Program-made: the position numbers and the translations under genes | Shown: in pieces, positions 25,153 to 33,460 of the stretch | Position numbering within the stretch: the first letter of the stretch is position 1 | Layout: each line of letters opens with the position of its first letter | Notes under the pieces: model-generated | Databases searched by the model: none | What the model was told of the DNA's origin: nothing | What the model saw: the letters and a program-made list of their open reading frames with translations, nothing else | Assembly: GCA_036504595.1 (NCBI GenBank) | Contig: DASXUX010000002.1 | Coordinates: 1-64,000 of the forward strand | DNA: 64,000 nucleotides | Direction: 5' to 3' | Origin: DASXUX01 sp036504595 | GTDB lineage: Bacteria > Planctomycetota > SZUA-567 > H5-PLA8

Positions 25153-25269
25153 TATATAGCGTAATTTTCCCAGCATTGTGTCGATGACTTTCGCTTTTGT
25201 TTCCCTTCTGTTTCGCTATTCTGCATTTCTCCTTGTCGAAAGCGGTGTACTCGTAAAAAGCACCCATTC

Positions 25270-25304
25270 GTTCGTAGTTCGTTGTTCGTCGTTCGATGTT
25301 CCCG
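25270..25304. repeat. Heptamer array, GTTCGTN word
   Basis: Five in-phase units GTTCGTA, GTTCGTT, GTTCGTC, GTTCGAT, GTTCCCG, where position 7 varies through all bases. It ends 24 bp upstream of the ATG at 25328. Promoter sequences in the gap were not identifiable. Confidence 0.65.
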
Positions 25305-25327
25305 TGGGGGGTAGTTGGGAGGAGTTG

Positions 25328-25570
25328 ATGCGACGCAACACAGCGCCAGAGAGCAGTGCAGTGTGGACATCCGTCGGACAGCAGCCCTTTGATTCAGCCG
25401 TCCAACAGATGATCAACGAAGGCTGGCGCATCAGCAGTTACGGCCCCGAGCAATCGCACGTGATCATGAAACGCGGTGAACACACGGCCACATTGCACCG
25501 TAACACTGGCGAAGTCGGCATGGCCGTGGTCGGTTCGACGCCAAAGGTCATTGGCCAAGACTCAAACTGA
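25328..25570 (+). CDS. Small hypothetical protein (80 aa)
   Basis: Starts MRRNTAPESSAVWTSVGQQP at ATG 25328, directly after a strong GGGAGGAG ribosome binding site, so it is likely translated. No signal peptide or membrane span. The body (PFDSAVQQMINEGWRISSYG, then SHVIMKRGEHTATLHRNTGE) looks like a small alpha/beta domain similar in feel to single-domain adaptor proteins; the family is not recognised. It precedes the ThuA-like gene by 20 bp and is probably co-transcribed with it. Confidence 0.6.
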   Translation: MRRNTAPESSAVWTSVGQQPFDSAVQQMINEGWRISSYGPEQSHVIMKRGEHTATLHRNTGEVGMAVVGSTPKVIGQDSN

Positions 25571-25590
25571 GCTGACTTGAGGAGAATTCT

Positions 25591-26472
25591 ATGAAGCGGA
25601 TGCTGCTGGTTGCTGCCCTCCTGGCTTCTTTGCTGACGAATCTTCTTGCGGCGGAGGGAGACAAAATCGCCGCGTTGATCGTTGACGGCCAGAATAACCA
25701 CAACTGGAAGGCCGACACGCCGCTACTCAAGAAAGCGCTCGAAGCATCCGGTCGCTTCACCGTCGATGTCGCGACCAGCCCGCCGGGCAAAGGCGACATG
25801 TCCACCTTCAAGCCGGACTTTTCCAAGTACGCGGTGATTGTGTCGAACTACAACGGTGACCCGTGGTCACCCGACACGAAGAAAGCCTTTGAAGCCTACA
25901 TGTCCGCTGGCGGCGGCTTGGTCATCGTGCACGCCGCGGACAATTCGTTCCCGGAATGGGTCGAGTTCAATAAGATGATCGGCATTGGCGGCTGGGGTGG
26001 CCGCAACGAAAAGTCCGGCCCGTACGTGAAGTGGAAAGACGGCCAGATCGTCAAAGACACTCGCCCAGGCGGCGGCGGCGGACATGGCAAGCAGCATGAG
26101 TACGTCATCGACACGCGCGAGCCCGAGCACCCCATCATGAAAGGCCTGCCGGAACACTGGAAGCACACAATTGACGAACTCTACGCGAACCTGCGCGGCC
26201 CAGCCGAAAACATGACCGTGCTGGCGACGACGTTCTCCGACAAGAGCACCGGTGGCACGGGCGAACACGAGCCCGCTCTGATGGTGCTGAACTACGGCAA
26301 GGGCCGCATTTTCCACACGATCATGGGCCACGCCGGCCCGTCGATCAAATGCGTCGGCTTCGTGACAACGCTACAGCGCGGCGCTGAATGGGCCGCCACC
26401 GGCAAGGTCACCATCGCCAAGCCCGACAACTTCCCGACCGCGGAAAAATCGAGCGTGTGGGAAGCGAAGTAA
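25591..26472 (+). CDS. Secreted ThuA-like domain protein (class I glutamine amidotransferase-like fold)
   Basis: 293 aa with signal peptide MKRMLLVAALLASLLTNLLA; GAGGAG 7 nt upstream. The fold begins KIAALIVDGQNNHNWKADTP, with NNHNW being the ThuA family signature, then AYMSAGGGLVIVHAADNSFPEWVEFNKMIGIGGWGGR, TREPEHPIMKGLPEHWKHTIDELYANL and GKGRIFHTIMGHAGPSIKCVGF. ThuA (PF06283) proteins occur with secreted oxidoreductases in planctomycetes and were named for trehalose utilisation, with biochemistry largely undefined. The nucleophile Cys of true amidotransferases is absent in the nucleophile-elbow region. The stop lies 1 bp from the convergent permease gene. Confidence 0.85.
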   Translation: MKRMLLVAALLASLLTNLLAAEGDKIAALIVDGQNNHNWKADTPLLKKALEASGRFTVDVATSPPGKGDMSTFKPDFSKYAVIVSNYNGDPWSPDTKKAFEAYMSAGGGLVIVHAADNSFPEWVEFNKMIGIGGWGGRNEKSGPYVKWKDGQIVKDTRPGGGGGHGKQHEYVIDTREPEHPIMKGLPEHWKHTIDELYANLRGPAENMTVLATTFSDKSTGGTGEHEPALMVLNYGKGRIFHTIMGHAGPSIKCVGFVTTLQRGAEWAATGKVTIAKPDNFPTAEKSSVWEAK

Positions 26473-26473
26473 C

Positions 26474-27787
26474 TTATTCGTATCTCAGCGCCACCATCGG
26501 CATCACGGTGGACGCTTTGTGCGCCGGATACATGCCGAAGAGCACGCCGGCGATAACCGAGACCAGGAAGCTCGCGACGATCGTCTCAACGGTCACCGAG
26601 ACCGGCCAACCGGTGTAGCGCTCAACGGCGTACACGCCGCCGAAACCGGCCAGCACACCGAGCGCTCCGCCGGTCATCGTCAGCGCCAGAGTCTCGATCA
26701 GGAATTGGAGCATGATGTCGCGCTGCCGCGCGCCCAAGGCGCGGCGAATGCCGATCTCTTTGGTGCGTTCGGCAACTGACACGAGCATGATGTTGACGAT
26801 GCCGACGCCGCCGACCAGCAGCGTCAGGCCGGAGATCATCAGCAGCACCAGGTTGAAAATCTCCTGCGTGCGCTGACGCTGGTAAAGAACCTGTAGCGGC
26901 ACGGTCGTCTCGTAATCGACTTCCTTGTGGCCTTTCTGCATGACGGCATCGAGCGGCTTCACGGCCGCCAACGGATCCGCGCACTGCAGGATCATCTCTG
27001 TGATTTCCTGCTTGTAGAACTGCCGCGAGCCCGTATCGACTTTTTGCGTAAAGGCGCCGAAGCGCCCCATCGCTGTTTCGAATGGCATGTACAACGAAAC
27101 CAGGTTCGAGCCTGCGACACCACTGTTGCCGCCGTTTGAGTTGTTATTGCCGTTGCCGCCCGGAGCGGAAGCCGGCGCCGCCGCGCCGCCACCAGCGGTT
27201 GTGATCGTGCCGACAATATCGAAGACCTGCTCGCCGACCATGATCGTCATCCCGAGCGGGTCATTATGCTGGATCACTTCGGCTGGAATGGGCGTTCCGA
27301 TCAGGCAGACTTGCGCCTGGCGTTGCGAATCGATCGCCGTCAGCATTCGCCCGCGGCCAATCCGCGCCTGATGAATCTTGAAGTATTCGTCGCTGACGCC
27401 GAGTACGCGCGCGTTGACCTTGCGGCCGAGGATCAACACAGGGCGGCCGACTTCGTGAACGATGGCCACCTGCGTCAGTCCCGGAATCGTCGCCTTGCAG
27501 CGCTCGTAGTCGAGCTTCGTGATACCGAAGCTGACGACCTCTCCGCGCTGCGATTGTTTCTGTTCGGTCGCTTTCTGCGGCGGCCTGCGCGAGGTGATGA
27601 TGATGTTGCGCAGACCCAGGTGCTCCATTTCGGTGAGGATCTGCTGCCGCGCGCCTTCACCCACAGCGAGCATGCTCAGCAGCGCCGAAATGGCCAGCAC
27701 GATGCCCATGACCGCCAGGAAGCTGCGCAGTTTGTGCCGCAGCACACCCTTTAGCCCGGCCAATAGATAGTCGAACAGTCGGTTCAT
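26474..27787 (-). CDS. MacB-type ABC transporter permease (FtsX family)
   Basis: 437 aa from ATG 27787. The first span covers about 19-45 (LRSFLAVMGIVLAISALLSM), followed by a large periplasmic domain (about 50-310), including a low-complexity Gly/Asn loop (GGNGNNNSNGGNSG). Three spans lie at the C-terminus around LLMISGLTLLVGGVGIVNIMLVSVAERTKEIGIRRALGARQRDIMLQFLIE, the FtsX/MacB signature. It is a mechanotransmission-type permease working with the ATPase at 27927 and the HlyD/TolC proteins as a tripartite efflux pump; substrate unknown. The gene is separated from the ATPase by a 122-bp cloverleaf-like element (27804-27925). Confidence 0.88.
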   Translation of the reverse strand: MNRLFDYLLAGLKGVLRHKLRSFLAVMGIVLAISALLSMLAVGEGARQQILTEMEHLGLRNIIITSRRPPQKATEQKQSQRGEVVSFGITKLDYERCKATIPGLTQVAIVHEVGRPVLILGRKVNARVLGVSDEYFKIHQARIGRGRMLTAIDSQRQAQVCLIGTPIPAEVIQHNDPLGMTIMVGEQVFDIVGTITTAGGGAAAPASAPGGNGNNNSNGGNSGVAGSNLVSLYMPFETAMGRFGAFTQKVDTGSRQFYKQEITEMILQCADPLAAVKPLDAVMQKGHKEVDYETTVPLQVLYQRQRTQEIFNLVLLMISGLTLLVGGVGIVNIMLVSVAERTKEIGIRRALGARQRDIMLQFLIETLALTMTGGALGVLAGFGGVYAVERYTGWPVSVTVETIVASFLVSVIAGVLFGMYPAHKASTVMPMVALRYE

Positions 27788-27803
27788 CTCTCTTCTCACG
27801 TCT

Positions 27804-27925
27804 GTGTGGCACGGGCAGGCCACGCCGCGTCCGTTTGCGGCGTGGGTTGCCCGTGCGGCAGGGCCCGGATTCACGGGCAATCCGCCGGAGCAAGAAGACG
27901 CTCCGGCGGCCTGCCCGTGCCACAC
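27804..27925. other. Cloverleaf-like four-way palindromic element between efflux ATPase and permease
   Basis: The outer stem GTGTGGCACGGGCAGGCC (27804-27821) is a perfect inverse of 27908-27925 (18 bp; 19 with the flanking T-A). Inside are three contiguous hairpins: 27822-27843 (7 bp, 8-nt loop), 27844-27883 (12 bp with one G·T, 16-nt loop) and 27884-27907 (8 bp, 8-nt loop). No base is left unpaired at the junction. It starts 1 nt after the ATPase stop codon and ends 16 nt before the permease ATG. Base pairing was checked by hand; folding in vivo is unknown. Confidence 0.8.
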
Positions 27926-27926
27926 A

Positions 27927-28670
27927 TCAAAACTCCGCTTGCCGCGGCACAATCGATTCCGCACTGCCGGACGAGCCAGCGGTGGCACACGTTAACACCT
28001 GCTGACTATCGCTCGCGATCACTCCGTCATTCAAACGAATCTGCCGGCTGGCGCGCGCGGCGATGCTCTGATCGTGTGTGACGATCAGAATCGTCTTCCC
28101 CTCTTTGCGCACGCCTTCCAGAATCGCCATGATCTGCTCACAGGTTTTCGAATCCAGATTGCCTGTGGGTTCGTCGGCCAGAATAACGCCGGGCTCCCGG
28201 ATCAGAGCACGCGCAATCGACGCCCGCTGTTGCTCGCCACCCGAAAGCTCATACGGCTTGTGCGTCGTCCGTCCGGACAGGCCCACGCGTGCCAGAGCCT
28301 CACGCGCGCGTTTGCGCCGGTCTTTGCGCGGCACGCCGGCGTAAAAAAGCGGCACCTCAACGTTCTCTTCGAGGGACAGTGACTGAATCAGATGGAATGC
28401 CTGAAAGACGAAGCCGATGGCGCGGCTGCGCAGTTCGGCCTGTTCGTTATCAGAAAGTGAACTCAGTTCCACGCCTTCGACATAAACTTTGCCCGTCGTC
28501 GGCGGTTCCAGGCAGCCCACGATGGACATCAACGTCGATTTGCCGGAACCTGACGGGCCGGTCAGCGCGACGAATTCGCCCTTGCCGATTTCGACATTGA
28601 TGCCCTTCAGGATCGGCAGCAATCCCGCGGCGGTGGTGAAGCTCTTGTTGACGTCCTTCAGCCCGATCAC
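27927..28670 (-). CDS. MacB/LolD-type ABC transporter ATPase
   Basis: 247 aa. Walker A GPSGSGKST (38-46), Q-loop in GFVFQAFHLIQ (90), signature LSGGEQQ (142-148), Walker B VILADEPTGNL (162-172) and H-loop in VTHD are all intact. MacB/LolD-type ATPases power mechanotransmission permeases for efflux or lipoprotein release. The start ATG at 28670 overlaps the HlyD-family stop by 4 nt (28667-28670). The last about 30 residues (GVIASDSQQVLTCATAGSSG to RQAEF) are beyond the usual domain end and hydrophilic. The four-way palindromic element follows the stop immediately. Confidence 0.92.
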   Translation of the reverse strand: MIGLKDVNKSFTTAAGLLPILKGINVEIGKGEFVALTGPSGSGKSTLMSIVGCLEPPTTGKVYVEGVELSSLSDNEQAELRSRAIGFVFQAFHLIQSLSLEENVEVPLFYAGVPRKDRRKRAREALARVGLSGRTTHKPYELSGGEQQRASIARALIREPGVILADEPTGNLDSKTCEQIMAILEGVRKEGKTILIVTHDQSIAARASRQIRLNDGVIASDSQQVLTCATAGSSGSAESIVPRQAEF

Positions 28671-30271
28671 TTTCCGCCCCCAATGTTGACGTCTATCGCC
28701 GGCTTGGTGGCGGGAGTGGCTTCAGCGCCCGCCGCGTCCTTCTTCTCGATTGCGCCCTTCTTCTGCTCCACGTCTTTTTTTGCAGCGGGATCGGCGGGGC
28801 TGCGCGGCGGCAGTTCGACCTGCTCCGGTTCGTAGAGCAGCACCGTCTCGCCTTCGTTCAGGCCCGAGACGATTTCGACGAACAGGTCGTTGGCGCTTCC
28901 GATTTTCACCTCGCGCGCGGTGATCTTGCCATCCTTCACATAGGCGATATTCCGTCCATCGCGCGTGAAGACGGCGGTAACGGGGAGCTGCAGCACATTC
29001 TTCAACTCGGTTATTTCGATCTCGACCTTCGTGGTGACGCCGGGCTTGATGCCTAGATCGCCCTTGCGCAGATCGATGTTCAGCGGGTATTGATTCGTCG
29101 CGTCCATCCAGTTGCGGCTCGCGACATTTCCAGTGGATTCGATCGTCCCGACCTCGCGCATGTTGGGGTAAGCATCGGCGGTGATGATCGCCTGCATGCC
29201 TTTCTTCACTTTGTTGATGTCGGTTTCGGCGATGTTGGCCTTCACCACCAGTTCCGTCAGCTTCGGCAGCGTGATGATGGTCTGGTTCATGTAGACTTGC
29301 CCGCCGACGCGAAAATTCTCCTCTTGCCGGTACCAATACTGGTTATCGTGCTGTTCGCCGTATAGAACCAGCCCCGCAACGGGCGCCTTCAGCACGCAGC
29401 CGGCGAGCTTCTTCTTGGCCTCGTCGAGCATGTTCTTCGCCTGGCGCAACTTTTCCTGCTTGGCTTCCAACTCCGCCTTCTTCTGCTCCAGCTTGTTGGC
29501 GTTGACGCTTTCGATCATCGCTACGTTGGCGCGAGCGGTCTCGCCATCGGCGCGCTTGCTGTTGAGCGTCACGGGCCGCGTGTAAGTTCGGAACACTTCC
29601 AGTTCGCCCTGCGCCAGTTCCAGGTTGATCTGCGAACTGCGCAGGTTGATACGCTCCTTTTCGATTTCAACAGGCGTGACGAAACCTTGAGCGATCATCT
29701 CCTTATCGGTGATCGCGTCGTAGGATTCCTTGGCTTGTTTCAGATTCGATTCAGCCTGTTCGATCTTCAGCAGCAGCCCGCGCTCCGTCTGCGGCAAGTC
29801 ACCCTTCTCGCATTTCTCCAGGTCCAGCTTGGCCGCGCTGTACTTGAACTGCGCCGTTGAAAGGGCCTCGGCATTTTCGCGCCGCGCGATTTCCAGGGCG
29901 CGTTCGCCGATCTGCATGTCCGTCTCGGCGGTCTTCAGAGCCGCTTCGCAGGTCTGAAGCGCCTCTTTCTGCTTGTTGTCGTCGAAAACCACCAGTTCCT
30001 CGTCCTTCTCGACGAATTTACCTTCCGGGACGATCTTCGAGATGGTCAACTGTCCATCAACGGTGTGCGCGATTTTTTCGGATTGCTTGGCGCTGATGCG
30101 GCCCTCGGTCTTCACGCTGATCTTCAAATCGCCGCGCTGCACGGTCGCCGTAGCCTGCAAGCTGCCGGGTTTGATCGACAGATCGTCCGCGGGTTTGCCG
30201 CGCCAGGGACGCCAAGCCAGCAGCCCCGTCAAGGCGCCAATGACAAGTAAGATGATGAGGATGCGCTTCAC
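28667..30271 (-). CDS. HlyD-family periplasmic adaptor (membrane fusion protein)
   Basis: 534 aa. One N-terminal span (3-20), then QATATVQRGDLKISVKTEGRI begins the lipoyl/barrel-sandwich half; its second half is LAGCVLKAPVAGLVLYG. Residues about 90-270 are a long alpha-helical hairpin (KEALQTCEAALKTAETDMQIGERALEIARREN and KAELEAKQEKLRQAKNMLDEAKKKL), longer than in MacA. Beta-barrel segments follow (LPKLTELVVKANIAETDINKVKKG, GVTTKVEIEITELKNVLQLP). The C-terminus is Lys/Ala-rich and likely disordered. It bridges the MacB-like permease and the TolC-like channel. The start is at 30271, 4 bp after the TolC stop, and it overlaps the ATPase by 4 nt. Confidence 0.88.
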   Translation of the reverse strand: MKRILIILLVIGALTGLLAWRPWRGKPADDLSIKPGSLQATATVQRGDLKISVKTEGRISAKQSEKIAHTVDGQLTISKIVPEGKFVEKDEELVVFDDNKQKEALQTCEAALKTAETDMQIGERALEIARRENAEALSTAQFKYSAAKLDLEKCEKGDLPQTERGLLLKIEQAESNLKQAKESYDAITDKEMIAQGFVTPVEIEKERINLRSSQINLELAQGELEVFRTYTRPVTLNSKRADGETARANVAMIESVNANKLEQKKAELEAKQEKLRQAKNMLDEAKKKLAGCVLKAPVAGLVLYGEQHDNQYWYRQEENFRVGGQVYMNQTIITLPKLTELVVKANIAETDINKVKKGMQAIITADAYPNMREVGTIESTGNVASRNWMDATNQYPLNIDLRKGDLGIKPGVTTKVEIEITELKNVLQLPVTAVFTRDGRNIAYVKDGKITAREVKIGSANDLFVEIVSGLNEGETVLLYEPEQVELPPRSPADPAAKKDVEQKKGAIEKKDAAGAEATPATKPAIDVNIGGGK

Positions 30272-30274
30272 TGA

Positions 30275-32035
30275 TCAGGGCTCCATCTCGTCTTCTTCAC
30301 TCGGAGTTACAGCCTGCGGCTTCACTGTTTCGGTCTCTGGCTTAATGCCCAATGCTTCCAAATCCGCGTTGGATGGCTGGCCGTCGGGCTGGATCGTCAG
30401 AATGCCCAATGCCTGGCGAAGCTGAAGTTCGGCAATCGCGTGATCGACAACGTACTGCACGTCTGTATTGCGCGCAGCCAGCAATTGCTGCTGAGCTTCG
30501 GCCACGTCGCGGCTGGCCTTCTTGCCTTGGCGGAAAAATGCGGCCGCTCTCGCCAGCGCCTTTTCGGCCGCCACAACGATGCGCCGCTGCACTTCCATTG
30601 ACGCCTCGATGCGGTCCAGATTGCGCAAACGCCGGCGCACGTCAGAGGCGAGATTGTCGCGGAATTGCGCCAACGCGCGGTCGGCCTGTTCGCGGCTGAT
30701 CTGAGCGTGCTTGAGCGCGATCTTTTCGTTGAGCCGGTCGAGCGGCAGCGTCAGCGTCAATCCCGCCGAGGCGTTGTGATTATTGAACGACTGGTGGCCG
30801 AATTCCTTGTCCGACGCGCCCGTGCCCGCCGAAACCTGCAGTCCCAGGTCCGGCAGCAACGCATTCTCGGCGATCTTCAACCCGCGCAGTGCGTCATCGA
30901 CCTGATCTTGAGCGGTGGCCATGTCCAGACGATTGGCTAACGCCAGTTGCACGGCCTGATCGGGATCGAGTTTGATCTTCTGGAACTCCGGGAATTCATC
31001 GGTGCGGATGTTCACGTCCACGTCGTCCGGCACGCCCAGAAAAGTCTTGAAGGCCAGCAGGGAGTCTTTGTGCGTTTCCGCCGCGTCGCGCAGAGTGTTC
31101 TCGGCGGTCAACCGTTGTTGCTCCGCCTGCAGCACGTCCAATTCATTGACGCGGCCGATCTTGAACAGGCCCTTGGCGCGGCGGTACTCGAAATCGGCGC
31201 GTTCGAAGTTCTCCTTATTGTTGTCCACGACCTGTTTTTCGCGCACCATGTTGTAGTAGCGGCTGATCGTGTCGATCGTGAACGACTGCCGAAAATTGTC
31301 GAAGGAGCGCAGTTGGTAAATCAAACTTCGTTCGGCGGCCGTGAGCGGTTCGCGCGCAATGGTGCGTCCGGCGCCGCGCAGCAGCGGCTGGTTGATGCTG
31401 ACGTCCACCGTGCTGGTGTTGGCATTAACGCCGCTGCGAAAATCATGTGACGTGCTGGTCGCGACTCCGGCATGCAAACGCGTGCCCAATTCCGTGGCGT
31501 AGTCCAGGCCCAGGTTGCCGCTGGCGGAAACCGGCGCGGATTCGCCTCCGGTAGAACCGGTACGCGCCCAATTCTGCAACAGAGAGATGCTGCTACTCAA
31601 ACGTGGATCAAAGAGATGCCGCGCGGACAAGAGGCCGAGACCCGAGTTCAGATTTTGATCGCGCTGAGTAGCGAAATCGCGGTTATACGCCGTGGCGACC
31701 TTCAGGGTGTCATTCAGCGAGAGCTTTGTGAGATCCTTGACTTGTGCGCCGAGCGCTTCGCGGATCGCTTCCGGGGACTGCTGCCGACGCTGGGTCTTTT
31801 GCACTTCAACGGAACGGCGCAGGCGTTCCTGACGATCGGATTGCACCGTTTCGCTGGCGGTATCGATGACCCCTTCGGCGCGGCGAACGACTTCGCCGCC
31901 GCCGCATCCGCTCGCGATCAAAACTCCCAGCACCAACCCCGGCGCAAACGCATTCCCTACACTCAAGCGCGCCCATCCCCCCAGATGTTTTTTCTCTCTG
32001 CTGCTGTTGTGCGGCACACCATACAGCAACTGCAT
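30275..32035 (-). CDS. TolC-family outer-membrane efflux lipoprotein
   Basis: 586 aa. A lipobox VLIASGC places a lipidated Cys at residue 44, behind a long signal region. The body has the two-repeat TolC architecture: LSLNDTLKVATAYNRDFATQRDQNLNSGLGLLSARHLFDPRLS, a central STVDVSINQPLLRGAG strand region and long helices (NNKENFERADFEYRRAKGLFKIG, VLQAEQQRLTAENTLRD), then the second half KLDPDQAVQLALANRLDMATAQDQV to ALGILTIQPD. Acts as the outer-membrane exit duct of the pump encoded downstream. It is first in its operon. The first about 20 residues (MQLLYGVPHNSSREKKHLGG) are not signal-like; a TTG start just before LSVGNAFAPG would also give a clean lipoprotein signal. Confidence 0.88.
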   Translation of the reverse strand: MQLLYGVPHNSSREKKHLGGWARLSVGNAFAPGLVLGVLIASGCGGGEVVRRAEGVIDTASETVQSDRQERLRRSVEVQKTQRRQQSPEAIREALGAQVKDLTKLSLNDTLKVATAYNRDFATQRDQNLNSGLGLLSARHLFDPRLSSSISLLQNWARTGSTGGESAPVSASGNLGLDYATELGTRLHAGVATSTSHDFRSGVNANTSTVDVSINQPLLRGAGRTIAREPLTAAERSLIYQLRSFDNFRQSFTIDTISRYYNMVREKQVVDNNKENFERADFEYRRAKGLFKIGRVNELDVLQAEQQRLTAENTLRDAAETHKDSLLAFKTFLGVPDDVDVNIRTDEFPEFQKIKLDPDQAVQLALANRLDMATAQDQVDDALRGLKIAENALLPDLGLQVSAGTGASDKEFGHQSFNNHNASAGLTLTLPLDRLNEKIALKHAQISREQADRALAQFRDNLASDVRRRLRNLDRIEASMEVQRRIVVAAEKALARAAAFFRQGKKASRDVAEAQQQLLAARNTDVQYVVDHAIAELQLRQALGILTIQPDGQPSNADLEALGIKPETETVKPQAVTPSEEDEMEP

Positions 32036-32060
32036 GCACCGCGAAAGGTCACAACAGAAT

Positions 32061-32129
32061 TGGTGTCTGGTGGTCTGGTGCCTGGTGTCTGGTCCCTCGG
32101 TTCAGATTCCAGACCGGCAGACCACCAAT
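32061..32129. repeat. Inverted heptamer array, TGTCTGG word
   Basis: TGGTGTC-type units (32061-32096) face an inverse CCAGACCGGCAGACCACC (32109-32126). It lies in the 113-bp gap between the anchored nitrilase gene and tolC, both on the minus strand, and may end transcription of the first or set the second apart (inference). Confidence 0.6.
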
Positions 32130-32148
32130 GTGCGAGAAGGACGCGCGG

Positions 32149-33084
32149 CTACTCTTTTTCCTGCACAGAAATCCGGGGCGGGAGCGGCAAATCTGCGATC
32201 ACGACCTCTGAGCCCTCCGCCGTGCTGGCCATCGCGACCACTCTGCCAGTGGCGTCAATGACGCAACTGCAGCCGACACCCGGCCAGCGGTCCTGGCGAG
32301 GTTCGGCTGACCAATTCGCGGCCACGACAGCTAAGCCGCTGGGCTGCACATACAGGCGCGGAAAGACGTCGCCGAAAAAATTCTCGGGGTTCGGGCCGTA
32401 CCAACCGACAGCGTAAAGAACGATGTCCGCCCTGGCGCGCTTCAATTCCTTCGGCATCTGGTGCAGATCATAGCAGACCATTAAGCCAAGTCGGCCGTAG
32501 GGCGTCGCGACGACTTGCGCGGGGCGCTCGCCAGCCGTCGCCCACGTGCCGTCCCCCGGCGCCCAGAGGGCCTTCTTCCGATGGTGCGCGGTGATTTCGC
32601 CGTTTGGGTCAAGCAGCACGAGCGTGTTGAAGTACTTTTCGTCGGCGGCTTCGATCAGCGGCAACGCCAGGTAGACGCCAAGCTGCTTGCTCAACTGGCC
32701 GAAATAGCGCGTCGCCGGCCCCGGAACGTGCTCCGCCACGGCTGAAACATCCAGTTCGTCTTCCTGCGAGGCGCGGACCGCCCATTTGCGGCCGGCAGCC
32801 GGATCCATGTAACCTTGCACGGCGCACTCAGGCAACACGAGTATCTTCGCGCCTTTTGCGGCGGCTTGCGTGACCAGAGTGGTGAGGAGTTCCCGGTTGT
32901 AGAGGACCTTGCCCAAGCGCGGTGCGCACTGGATAGCGGCGACACGCACCGTTGCTTTCTCTACAGCCGCCGGGATTGGGGCCGCAGGCTGCATGGCGAT
33001 GTGCCACTGCTGCCGCGGCCAGACCACGGCGGCGCCGCCGAGAAGAATCAGCAGCCCAAAAAGCAGGAATTTTGACCAGCGCAT
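32149..33084 (-). CDS. Membrane-anchored carbon-nitrogen hydrolase (nitrilase superfamily)
   Basis: 311 aa from ATG 33084 with GGAGG 5 nt upstream. The N-terminal span RWSKFLLFGLLILLGGAAVVW (2-22) is followed by RQQ, so it is probably anchored facing the periplasm. The catalytic triad is complete: Glu86 in VLPECAV, Lys170 in HHRKKALW, Cys204 in MVCYDLHQ. AAIQCAPRLGKVLYNRELL and the final IDATGRVVAMAS are family landmarks. Superfamily members cleave amides or nitriles; the anchor is unusual, as most are cytosolic. An apolipoprotein N-acyltransferase (Lnt) is excluded because there is only one span. Start sites farther upstream give low-complexity junk. Confidence 0.85.
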   Translation of the reverse strand: MRWSKFLLFGLLILLGGAAVVWPRQQWHIAMQPAAPIPAAVEKATVRVAAIQCAPRLGKVLYNRELLTTLVTQAAAKGAKILVLPECAVQGYMDPAAGRKWAVRASQEDELDVSAVAEHVPGPATRYFGQLSKQLGVYLALPLIEAADEKYFNTLVLLDPNGEITAHHRKKALWAPGDGTWATAGERPAQVVATPYGRLGLMVCYDLHQMPKELKRARADIVLYAVGWYGPNPENFFGDVFPRLYVQPSGLAVVAANWSAEPRQDRWPGVGCSCVIDATGRVVAMASTAEGSEVVIADLPLPPRISVQEKE

Positions 33085-33190
33085 TCGGCCTCCATTAATA
33101 GAACGAACGAGGGCCCGAAAACCTGCAGGGTAGGATGCGAATGCTGGCCTTATCTTTGCTTGCCCAAGAAGGCGTTGCGGGGGGTGCACG

Positions 33191-33460
33191 ATGGTTCTTC
33201 TCGCCCTTGGCTTCATGCTTCTGACGCTGATTGGGATCGTTCTGGCCTTCGGCGGACTGACGGGTGGCGAAGTCTGGTTTCTACGCGCCCTTTTCGCGAT
33301 CTTACTTGCGATCGTTGTGTTTGGGCTGATTTTCGCCCGCGTGGGGATTCGCCTGCACCGAGCCTCCGATTCCGGACAGCCGCAGAATCTCCTCAGCCCG
33401 CCGGTATGCCTCGGGCGTGTCGATGCCAAGGCAATAACCATCGATCACATGAGCGTATAG
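33191..33460 (+). CDS. Small DUF1328-like membrane protein, overlapping antisense gene
   Basis: 89 aa, beginning MVLLALGFMLLTLIGIVLAFGG. Residues 1-25 and 33-52 (VWFLRALFAILLAIVVFGLIF) form two spans with the AFGGLTGGEVWFLRALFAI arrangement of DUF1328 proteins, a widespread family of unknown role. The family normally ends near residue 57, but here the frame continues 32 more codons into hydrophilic sequence, antisense to the last part of the nucleotidyltransferase gene (33302). The native stop was probably lost. The start at ATG 33191 is preceded by GGGGGG 6-11 nt upstream. If the family assignment is wrong, this may be a chance ORF. Confidence 0.5.
   Translation: MVLLALGFMLLTLIGIVLAFGGLTGGEVWFLRALFAILLAIVVFGLIFARVGIRLHRASDSGQPQNLLSPPVCLGRVDAKAITIDHMSV

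Noticed and set aside
27804..27925. tRNA gene or tRNA-like RNA
   Set aside because: Four-way layout but an 18-bp outer stem, wrong arm sizes, and no T-loop or anticodon consensus.
26474..27988. Permease start upstream of 27787
   Set aside because: Upstream codons translate the four-way palindrome; the MNRLFDYLLAGLKG start is typical for MacB-like permeases.
32149..33084. Apolipoprotein N-acyltransferase (Lnt)
   Set aside because: Only one membrane span; Lnt has several spans before its nitrilase domain.
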